The translations under genes and the position numbers were made by a program. DNA of 44,362 nucleotides, taken from positions 24,128 to 68,489 of the forward strand of contig MLAK01000384.1 of NCBI GenBank assembly GCA_001839685.1. The letters are read 5' to 3'. Numbering within the stretch: the first letter of the stretch is position 1; every line of letters begins with the position of its first letter. The stretch is from Tritrichomonas foetus (lineage: Eukaryota > Parabasalia > Tritrichomonadida > Tritrichomonadidae). Below, piece after piece: positions 36,778-44,362 of this stretch. Below the pieces are notes generated by a model. The model was not told the origin of the DNA. It saw nothing but the letters and a program-made list of their open reading frames with translations, and did no database searches.

Positions 36778-39700
36778 TCAGGCATTTGATGGACTCATTA
36801 TAAATTGACTGAAAAGTGGTTGCTTTTTCTTACTTATGTGGCCTTTCGTTCCGTTTTCAAATCTGTACTTGATTGCATTTGGACTTTTCAAACTACTTTG
36901 GTTCAGAAAAGTGATAGAATGGAAATCTTCTTGATTGTTGTTTGGATTTGAATTAATGTAAATATTATTTTCGTTTGGATTTCCTTTTTGATTTAATTGA
37001 TTTGCAGGTTGATTAGAATTCCTTTCTATTTCATTTCTATATAAAGAAAGGCGTGACTGATTATGACCAGACATTTTTTCTAATCGCTTTGAGAAAGTGG
37101 AAATAATAATGAGGTGTCTAAGACGAGGCACTATGTTTCTTTGTTTTCTGCTTGGTACAAAAAAGTTTGTGAGTTCATTTCTTGCAGTTGCTCTGAGTAA
37201 TAAGCATTTCTCAGAACGAAGGATTTCTAATCCTCGCAATAATTGCTTATTATTTACAGAAGAGAATATAACTTCTTCTAGTTTTGATCGTATTTTTGCT
37301 GGCGTGTTGACAATTTCAAATCCTTGATTGGCACATTTTGAATTCATCATCCTTTTAGACCATTCTGTCCATTCATGCGATTGTAAAGCTTTTTCTTGGA
37401 TCTTTTGAATATTCTGGAAGTCATTTTTCATTAAACATGATTCTTTTTCTAATTCTTTAATTTTATTATTTAGAATTGAGAAATGATCACATAATTGTTT
37501 TACTGCACTTGAAGCTTTTAATGATCCTTGGAATTCATAATTTTGGTGAGAAAGAATCGATTTAATTTCTTCTAATTCTTGCATTGCAGAATCGGCAACA
37601 AAAGAAGAATGACTAAGTCGAGTCAATTTTGTTTTCACTTTATTGAGTAGAGAATAAACAGTCTCCTCATTAAGTGGTTGATTGATATCAACCATATCTT
37701 TAAATAAATCGCAAACATATGTCAAAAGTTCTTGACGTGATGTTCGAGTTTGAATATTCACTTGTTCAATTTTATTCTTATAATCAGATTCTATTGAAAA
37801 CATTTTCATTTTCATTTGTGATTCATTTAATGATTTCTCTCGTTGAATTTTTTCTTCGATACTTTTGATTTTCCATTGAAGAAGTTTTGTTTCGGCTTCA
37901 CTATTTGAAATTTGGTCTTTCAAAGAATTATTTTCGTTATTTAAAATTTCAATTTGTTTTTGATCGCTCTCTCTCTCCGCATTAATTTTTTCTATTATTG
38001 AAGATTTTTCATTAATCATTTGAGATTTTTGGTTTTCAATTTCATTATTTTGTTTTCTTAATATGTTGATCACTTTAATAAGCTTTGCTTGTTTGATTTT
38101 AGATTTTTCTTTCATATTATGAATCTGATTTTTGAATTCTTGAGACCTTTCTTGAATTGCCTTTTCTAACGAAGATACATCATGTCTTAAAGAATTTACA
38201 ATTTTTTCATATTTCGCTTTAACTGCGTCAAACTCATCTCTTAATTTTTCCTCAATTTGACTAGCAATTTGAAAATCTATGCTTTGATTTTCATTGAAGT
38301 TTTGGCTATTTTCATTATCAGAATTATCCATTGTTGGAGATTTCCTTAATTGATTTACTTCATTGTTTCTCTTTTCTAATTCTTCTTTAAGTGCAATAAT
38401 AATTTTTTCATCTTCGTCAATTTTTTTCTGGCATTCTTCTTGCATTTCTTTCATTTCGTCTCGAATCATAATAATTTGTTCAGTAGTCATTGAGAGGTTC
38501 CGGTCAGAATCCTCTTTTTGTTTACCAAGTCTCATTTCTAACTCTCTTTGATAGCTTGATTGATCTAAAACCACTTTTTCTGCCATTTCTATGCATTTTT
38601 CAAGATCAGTGAAATCTTTTCCATCTAAAATCGCCTTTCGTAAAATATTTTTAACATTCTCGACAACAGCTTCGCACTCAGCGACCCTTTCTTTCATCTT
38701 TGTTATGTCTAAGAAGCCACTTTCATTAGCTACTTTTGTATCTACAGGTAAATTACCATTATTGTTGACATAATTGAGACTATCAGAAGAATTATTCACT
38801 TTGTTTTGATGATAATTACTTTCTTTCAAATTTTGAATTTCAATGAGTTGTTCATTACAGATTAAACGGGCTTCTGTTGAAAAATCCTGAAGGATTTCAT
38901 TGGCTGTTAAACATTGAATCAGCATAATATACAGATCTTTTGCTTGATTTGATCCTTCATCTTGATAAACTGCTAAATATTCAGAAACTCTGGTTGAAAA
39001 TGGAACAGTTTCATCTTCGTTTGGGAGTAATTCATTGAAGAAATTAGATTTCTTATTCATTGTATTTTCCGTTTGGGTGAATAATTTGTTATTAATGCTT
39101 TGGGAGAGGTAGTTTTCCATTCGAACAGCTTGGGATTGAAGCATTGAACGATTCCATTCAAAATCGTCATTATCGAATAACCATTTTTGAACTGAACGTG
39201 ATTCAGACAATTCATTGATAAACTTTAATTGACTCAATATGAGTGAATAAAGGCGGTTTGAGAAAGTTTTTTCTGAATTTAATTGATCGGTGAGATTTTT
39301 CATTTCTGGTGTTTCTGTAAAGCATTTAACAATGTATTTCATAGTGGCTAAAATCTTATCTGCATCACTATCAAACTGGCTATCCAATATTTTGTTGACA
39401 GTGTTCAATTCAACTGGTGAGAAATTATCTTCTACAATTTTTTGAATACCTTTCATTATCTTATGACAATAAAATTTACCCTTTACTTGATTTTGAATTC
39501 CATCATTTATGGTTTCACCATCATTATTCAAGTTTTCATCATTAATTGCCTGATAATTTTGAAGTTGCTGCGAAAGTTGATTTTTTTGGATTTTCAGAAT
39601 ATCAAATTGCTTTTGAATTTCAACTTTATTATTGTTTGACATCTTAAGCTCACTTTCAAGTAACATGTTTGATTCTAATAATCTTTGAATCAAATCAAAT

Positions 39701-40911
39701 AATGTGAATTTGCATTCAGTTTCATGATTCAGTTCATCATTTTGTATTTCATATTGTTTGGCTAATTCCGATAACATTTTTTGACATTTCCTAAATTGCT
39801 CATCTTTCTCTTTTACTAAATTATTCAAATTGTTGATTTGTGATTCTAAATCGGCGTTATTTGATTGAGGATGATTTAAATCTGAAGAGATTGATAAATT
39901 TTGACTCAAACTTTGATTAAAAATGTCAGTGTTAAGTTCAAAGGAATCACTCATTTTTTGTTTGAGAATTTGATTTTCAGCCATTAATTCTTCGTTTTCA
40001 ATTCGCAATTGTTCGCATAAATCAATCAATTTTTGAATTTTTTTCTCTTTTTTCATAATCTTTCTGTTTATGTCGTTATTTTCCAATTGTGCTGATACTA
40101 ATTCTCTTTTGATTTCTTCGAATTTTACGAGAATTAGACTATTATTATATCTATCGTTTTCGTTTAAAGTTAATCGCTCTAAATCTTTTTCAGCATTTTT
40201 TTGATCATTTTCTCTTTCGATTTCTTTCAAAATTCCCTTCAGATTTTTATTTTCGTCCTTCATTTTTCGAATTAACTCATCTTTTTGTTTGCATTCAGTT
40301 TTGAACATTTTAGCTTGTGCTTTTGAAACTTCATATCTTTCTTTTAAATTTTCCATTGTTTTATAGATTTCGTCAAGTTGATCTTCATTCATTGAATCTT
40401 TATTTTTATTGTCTTTTGATGGTTCTTCTTTGTCAAAGTATTCATTTATTTTTGGAACGAGGTCATCTATTTTTGTGTCATCTGGTAGATTCAATTTCGA
40501 TAAAATCAAAGCCTTCAATTGTTTAAAATTGTTTTTCTTTTTAAGTATTTTATCTATCAGCCCGTCGAGGTCTTTGACGTTTTTTAAATTGACTGTTTCT
40601 GCAATTTGATTAACAATTTGTAAATTGATGTTAGTGAAGTCATATTTTTCTGGTAACATGTCATTGGGATATGCTGTTTGGCTATCTTGGTCGCTTTGAA
40701 AAAGTATATATAAGGCACGCGAAAGAACATTGAATAGTTCACTGAATTCGTCGGTTTCATTTAGCAGCGAAATCATGTTGTTGACTAAAAGTTTGATTTT
40801 GGTTTTTAGATCAAATGTGATTCCTTCTATTTCACCATCGCTGTTCATGCACTGATCAACAAGACGAGAGAGTTTCTCAAAATCATCTGTTTTCTCAATG
40901 GAATCAGCCAT
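36778..40911 (-). CDS. Giant coiled-coil protein
   Basis: 1377 residues from the ATG at 40909-40911. An acidic helical N-terminus (about 1-170) is followed by roughly 1000 residues of Glu/Lys/Asn/Gln-rich coiled coil broken by short loops, for example LRIENEELMAENQILKQKM, KEEIEKRNNEVNQL-like stretches and SLEKAIQERSQEFKNQIHN. The last 150 residues or so are basic and Asn-rich (RKQRNIVPRLRHL, SKRLEKMSGHNQSRL) and end SQFIMSPSNA. No motor, kinase or membrane span is seen. The design suits a scaffold or tether at centrosome/basal body, Golgi or cytoskeleton, with a basic tail that could bind membrane or nucleic acid. Homology cannot be read through such biased composition. Confidence 0.85.
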   Translation of the reverse strand: MADSIEKTDDFEKLSRLVDQCMNSDGEIEGITFDLKTKIKLLVNNMISLLNETDEFSELFNVLSRALYILFQSDQDSQTAYPNDMLPEKYDFTNINLQIVNQIAETVNLKNVKDLDGLIDKILKKKNNFKQLKALILSKLNLPDDTKIDDLVPKINEYFDKEEPSKDNKNKDSMNEDQLDEIYKTMENLKERYEVSKAQAKMFKTECKQKDELIRKMKDENKNLKGILKEIERENDQKNAEKDLERLTLNENDRYNNSLILVKFEEIKRELVSAQLENNDINRKIMKKEKKIQKLIDLCEQLRIENEELMAENQILKQKMSDSFELNTDIFNQSLSQNLSISSDLNHPQSNNADLESQINNLNNLVKEKDEQFRKCQKMLSELAKQYEIQNDELNHETECKFTLFDLIQRLLESNMLLESELKMSNNNKVEIQKQFDILKIQKNQLSQQLQNYQAINDENLNNDGETINDGIQNQVKGKFYCHKIMKGIQKIVEDNFSPVELNTVNKILDSQFDSDADKILATMKYIVKCFTETPEMKNLTDQLNSEKTFSNRLYSLILSQLKFINELSESRSVQKWLFDNDDFEWNRSMLQSQAVRMENYLSQSINNKLFTQTENTMNKKSNFFNELLPNEDETVPFSTRVSEYLAVYQDEGSNQAKDLYIMLIQCLTANEILQDFSTEARLICNEQLIEIQNLKESNYHQNKVNNSSDSLNYVNNNGNLPVDTKVANESGFLDITKMKERVAECEAVVENVKNILRKAILDGKDFTDLEKCIEMAEKVVLDQSSYQRELEMRLGKQKEDSDRNLSMTTEQIIMIRDEMKEMQEECQKKIDEDEKIIIALKEELEKRNNEVNQLRKSPTMDNSDNENSQNFNENQSIDFQIASQIEEKLRDEFDAVKAKYEKIVNSLRHDVSSLEKAIQERSQEFKNQIHNMKEKSKIKQAKLIKVINILRKQNNEIENQKSQMINEKSSIIEKINAERESDQKQIEILNNENNSLKDQISNSEAETKLLQWKIKSIEEKIQREKSLNESQMKMKMFSIESDYKNKIEQVNIQTRTSRQELLTYVCDLFKDMVDINQPLNEETVYSLLNKVKTKLTRLSHSSFVADSAMQELEEIKSILSHQNYEFQGSLKASSAVKQLCDHFSILNNKIKELEKESCLMKNDFQNIQKIQEKALQSHEWTEWSKRMMNSKCANQGFEIVNTPAKIRSKLEEVIFSSVNNKQLLRGLEILRSEKCLLLRATARNELTNFFVPSRKQRNIVPRLRHLIIISTFSKRLEKMSGHNQSRLSLYRNEIERNSNQPANQLNQKGNPNENNIYINSNPNNNQEDFHSITFLNQSSLKSPNAIKYRFENGTKGHISKKKQPLFSQFIMSPSNA

Positions 40912-41611
40912 TTTACGATTTTCAAAATTTTAGAGGCCGTTTACTAATTAGAATTTTACCTTTCAATTTTGATGGTAAAGAGTAAGTACTTAATTTTTCA
41001 GATGATATTTGTCTGAAGAAAGAAGAAAAATAAGTAATAGTATTATCATACAAATATTTAGGTATTCAACACTTTGATCATTTCTGCAACATCTGGAAAA
41101 AATGTATGGGTGGCTCACCCATTACTTTTTTCATGTTTTTTTCGCTTGAAAAAAAATGGTCAAATAAAGGTGAAATAGAGTGGATCTTTTTTGGAGACAA
41201 TTCCGAAAGCTATTACGGCTCAAAGAAAGCCAGAGATAAAGATTAATAAAATAAAATCAATTCAAGGCTTTCATTAGAAATGCAGATATGATCCTCGTAC
41301 AATCATTGATCAGATTAAAACCAATTTCTCTGCTAATATGAACACATAGTCATGAAATATTATACAATATTATGAACTGATCTATTTTATCTATTTTCTT
41401 CGATTGAGATTAAAAATGAGATATTTAGTAGGAGTTTCCGACGAGGAAATTTTAATGGGGAAAGAACATTAACATTTTTGCAAAAACAAAAAATAAATAA
41501 ATAAAATTGGATAGTTATATTTATTAATAACAATAAATAAACGTAAAAACAAAATACCAATTTTTTTGGCAACTATGAAAGTGAAAATTGTTCACTTCAG
41601 TAAAATTTTGA
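40912..41611. other. Upstream region of the coiled-coil gene
   Basis: 700 bases. Contains the GC-rich hairpin at 41106-41122, listed separately. Nothing else recognised. Confidence 0.5.
41106..41122. repeat. GC-rich hairpin ATGGGTG-GCT-CACCCAT
   Basis: A perfect 7-bp stem with a 3-base loop in otherwise AT-rich DNA, about 195 bases before the start codon of the coiled-coil gene. It could be a protein-binding palindrome or an RNA hairpin. Confidence 0.45.
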
Positions 41612-41917
41612 TTAAAAAACAGAAATGAGGGGAATGCTTTGAATATGCGTCTTCGATCCACGGCGACTTACAACTGGTGACTCAATTCCTGATTCTCCAA
41701 TCGCTGATCCGTAGGCCTCATCTTTGGCTTCGCAAAGATTATCTTTGAATCCATTTGGTGTTGTATGTATATTAAATGAAAATGGGGTAATCGGGCGAGG
41801 CAACTCGAGAAGAGCGATATGGGCTGGATCGCGTCTGAATATTCCTAAGAGTGGACCACTGGGTTCTTTTTGCTCTAATTCTTCAGATTCGTCGATGATT
41901 AACCATTGGCTTTCCAT
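41612..41917 (-). CDS. Small protein of unknown function, 101 residues
   Basis: Starts at the ATG 41915-41917 with MESQWLIIDESEELEQKEPS. It has no signal peptide or membrane span. A Pro-containing middle (ELPRPITPFSF) and a basic RRGSK near the C-terminus could be a phosphorylation site. The ORF is much less AT-rich than both flanks, which end sharply at its borders, and this is the main argument for a real gene. An overlapping plus-strand frame (41724-41930) exists, but its residues look less natural. No family recognised. Confidence 0.5.
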   Translation of the reverse strand: MESQWLIIDESEELEQKEPSGPLLGIFRRDPAHIALLELPRPITPFSFNIHTTPNGFKDNLCEAKDEAYGSAIGESGIESPVVSRRGSKTHIQSIPLISVF

Positions 41918-43382
41918 TCTATCAGGATAAAAATGTAAATGAAATGATTTGAATGTTCCTAATATTATTTTGAATGCAAGATTTTAAGTTTTGTTTGAAT
42001 TGCTTCAAATATATGGAAATATTTCTGATATCACAGAATATATTATTGATGTAATTGAGTAGTGTATTAAATTATTCTATTGATGGAAGCGATTTTCAAT
42101 TTTTCTTCATTGAAAATCCAGTTTTCTATGAATTTTTTTGTGTTAAATTCCTAGATTTCCTATCAAAATATTTATATACTATACAAATTATCAAGAGTGA
42201 AGTTATTGAATAATTGATAGATAACATTTCTTGTAAAGCTCTGAAAGATTAGTATAATTAATAAACTATTCAATGATTTTATAGAAAAAGATAATTGAAT
42301 CAAAAAATAAATATGGCGATTAAAACCAATTCAATTTTGATCTCTTTTCTATGATTATTTTTTTTCTGTCAATAGCGTTATATTCGATTAATATTGGTGC
42401 TGACAAATTGTCTCTCGAAGGAACATGTCATTAGCATGATAAATTCAAAATTGTGTTGTATTGAAAATTAAAATAAATTCTATAGAAATACATTATTTTT
42501 TCATTCATTTTTTTAATATTTCATAATGACAGGATACTTGGGGTTTTTCTTACATTTCCAATCAAAAATCTGTTATATGTAAGTCGATAAACTTATGGCC
42601 AGTCATATGATCAAAAGAATACTCAATTCAAATTTCTATACTATTCAATTATAATTATGAAAAATTATAACAACATTATGAAAAAGTTTATCATTATATT
42701 TGAGAAATCATTTTACGAACGATATTTTTTTATTGGCTCATAATGTTATATATAGTGACAAATCATCGAAAAAACGAATGTTTGATGATCGATTTTTCTG
42801 ACGATTATTTGAGCGAATAAAATGACATGTTATATAAAATTGATTTCATGACATGAATCATTAATTGCTTATTTCTACCATTGCATTAATTTCTATATAA
42901 TATTATTGCAAAATACTACTTCGTATAGTGTTGTTTTGAAGAACTCTTTCAATAGAATCGGAGATATTTAATTTCGAATATTTCCGGTTAAGGTCAAAAA
43001 TAATTACCAATAAATGTGGAAATTCGTGTGGACAAATTGATAACCTTTCGTCATTATATCTCCTCATCTCTCATATTATTCAATAGTGCATTGATAAAAT
43101 AATAAGATAATCTAAAAAATAATTCTCTTTAAGTTAAAATTTCGTGAGAATAAGCCATCACAAAACATGGAAAAATATAAATGACCATTCCGGAATTCAA
43201 TACTTCTTCGATGCGTTTCCTAGCTTTTTCAAAGTATTATGCAAAGATATTCATTGAAAATATTCTCCATTCACTGTGAAATTTCCATTATAATTTTATG
43301 TCTTGAAGAAATATCTGGACAAATATCATATCAAAAAATCAAACAATCACATAAACATCAAACATTCTCTTCCTAAAAACAT
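41918..43382. other. Long AT-rich spacer
   Basis: About 1465 bases between two divergent genes, without open frames beyond chance, RNA genes or distinct repeats. It must contain the promoters of both neighbours. Confidence 0.55.
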
Positions 43383-44362
43383 ATGACACAGCTTATTCTT
43401 CCAACTAATATCGGTAAATACGTATTCATCGAGCAAATTTCGACCTATGGAACCGTTTGGCGAGCTGTTAATAACGACACGCAAAAATCTGTTTCAGTGA
43501 GGATTTTAAGTAAAAGTCAAATCAATTCGCAAAAATCGCAGACTTTATTCGCTTCAGAAATTTCATTTTTACGCCGCCTTTCACATCCCTTTATTCCAAA
43601 ATTCTACGAAGTGATTGAAGATAGCTCTTATTATTATATCGTAATGGACCTCCCCCATAGGCCGTCACTGTCGGAATACATTCGGAATCATGGTAGTGTT
43701 TCAGAATCCGTTGCCAAGGAATTCTTGATCCAACTGATCAACTTTTATCATTATTTCGAGTCTCCTTCCCTCAGGAACTCGCGGGTCATCATTACGCCCG
43801 ACACAGTCTTTGTTGACGAGAAGTGCCAAATCACGCAGATTTTCATATTTTCTGAAAATTCATTAATCATCAACAGCTCACCAGAAGTGGTCACTGGATG
43901 CATGGCACCTGAGACAATCAATATGCAAGCTCAAATTCCCACTTTTACATGGTCCTGTGGAATTTTCGTGTTTTTCTTATTGATGGGAAAGCTGCCGTTT
44001 GAAGGGGCAACTGTTTCTGATATTGAAAAATCAATATTAAATAACCATCCTGATTTAGGGCCAAAGGAATCAAGTTTAAGTAAAGACTGTCAATATTTGA
44101 TCACTAAATTGTTGATTAAAAATCCAGTCACTAGAATTCCACTTTCAGCCATCGCTAATCTTCCCTGGATGAAAGGAGCCTCTATTCAAACAAGCGGAAT
44201 TGTTCCCAAACAGAGGCAGCGTTCTCTTGGTGCTCCAAAACTACCAAGCCAGATTTCAGGTGTTCATTCATCAAATACAAACTCAAATACGAATTCAAAC
44301 GCAAATGCTAATTCAAACTCAAATGCTAACTCAAACGCAAATACGAATTCCAACGCAAATAC
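43383..44362 (+). CDS. Protein pseudokinase, C-terminus beyond the window
   Basis: An open frame from ATG 43383 to the window end gives 326 residues without a stop. Residues about 8-265 follow the protein kinase fold (KYVFIEQISTYGTVWRAV, SEISFLRRLSHPFIPKFYEV, YYYIVMDLPHRPSLSEYIRN, MAPETI, WSCGIFVFFLLMGKLPFEG, LLIKNPVTRIPLSAI), closest in style to CAMK/SNF1-type kinases. The catalytic residues are gone. The glycine loop keeps only one Gly, the ATP-binding Lys is Arg (SVRIL), the HRD loop is replaced by RVIITPDTVFV and DFG by IFS; the Asp before WS is Thr. It should not phosphorylate and may act as a scaffold or allosteric partner. The last 30 residues are a repetitive Asn/Ser/Ala/Thr tract. 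Confidence 0.88.
   Translation, partial: MTQLILPTNIGKYVFIEQISTYGTVWRAVNNDTQKSVSVRILSKSQINSQKSQTLFASEISFLRRLSHPFIPKFYEVIEDSSYYYIVMDLPHRPSLSEYIRNHGSVSESVAKEFLIQLINFYHYFESPSLRNSRVIITPDTVFVDEKCQITQIFIFSENSLIINSSPEVVTGCMAPETINMQAQIPTFTWSCGIFVFFLLMGKLPFEGATVSDIEKSILNNHPDLGPKESSLSKDCQYLITKLLIKNPVTRIPLSAIANLPWMKGASIQTSGIVPKQRQRSLGAPKLPSQISGVHSSNTNSNTNSNANANSNSNANSNANTNSNAN
44275..44362 (+). repeat. Asn/Ser/Ala-coding minisatellite
   Basis: Short units such as AATTCAAACGCAAAT and AACTCAAATGCT repeat imperfectly to the window end, encoding alternating Asn with Ser, Ala or Thr in the pseudokinase tail. The tract continues past the end, so its copy number is unknown and it may have been a point where the assembly is weak. 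Confidence 0.7.

Noticed and set aside
1..44362. tRNA, rRNA, CRISPR or intact transposon genes
   Set aside because: I looked for T-loop-like GGTTCGAATCC patterns, regularly spaced repeats and transposase motifs in the spacers and found none. This was by eye; a tRNA or covariance-model scan would be decisive.

Overview
The window looks like nuclear DNA of a parabasalid (trichomonad) protist, most plausibly Tritrichomonas or a close relative. It is strongly AT-rich, with long single-exon genes on both strands. Three of the proteins are large ankyrin or BTB-ankyrin proteins of a type expanded in trichomonads. Several genes have an initiator-like TCA(C/T)T element a few bases before the ATG, as described for Trichomonas vaginalis. 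The species is an inference. Coding stretches are clearly less AT-rich than the spacers.

Layout. 1-3128 has no intact gene: it holds three Ns, possible gene relics and several inverted repeats. 3129-3884 (-) is phosphoglycerate mutase. 4221-5416 (+) is a broken or spliced coiled-coil gene. 5551-9249 (-) is a 1232-residue ankyrin protein with an unusual C-terminal part. It is divergently paired with a BTB-ankyrin gene at 9697-14369 (+), whose reading frame is broken exactly at a T-rich slippery heptamer. 14822-16213 (+) is a PH-domain AGC kinase (Akt/PKB type), followed by a type II membrane protein (16772-18022). 18675-22202 (-) is a cyclic nucleotide phosphodiesterase with about four GAF domains. 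23139-25082 (-) is a SEL1L/Hrd3-like ERAD protein. 25368-27051 (+) is an ankyrin gene interrupted twice. 27529-30072 (+) is an MMS19-like HEAT protein. 31054-31602 (+) is a nitroreductase, 31985-32719 (+) an EGF/TIG-like surface protein, and 33266-33745 (+) an unknown basic protein. 34401-36248 (-) is a divergent secretory-pathway Hsp70, 36778-40911 (-) a giant coiled-coil protein and 41612-41917 (-) a small unknown. A pseudokinase gene starts at 43383 (+) and runs off the end.

The genes do not form one pathway. Signalling genes (PKB-like kinase, GAF-PDE, pseudokinase, ankyrin proteins) predominate. Two genes belong to ER quality control (SEL1L-like, Hsp70/GRP170-like). MMS19 belongs to cytosolic Fe-S protein assembly, PGM to glycolysis, and the nitroreductase to a flavoprotein family connected with nitro-drug metabolism. 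No tRNA, rRNA, CRISPR array or intact transposon was recognised. The most unusual observations are the possible -1 frameshift in the BTB-ankyrin gene, the non-canonical interruptions in two genes, the ankyrin protein with a possible DH-PH-like C-terminus, the pseudokinase, and a compound palindrome near 1550.
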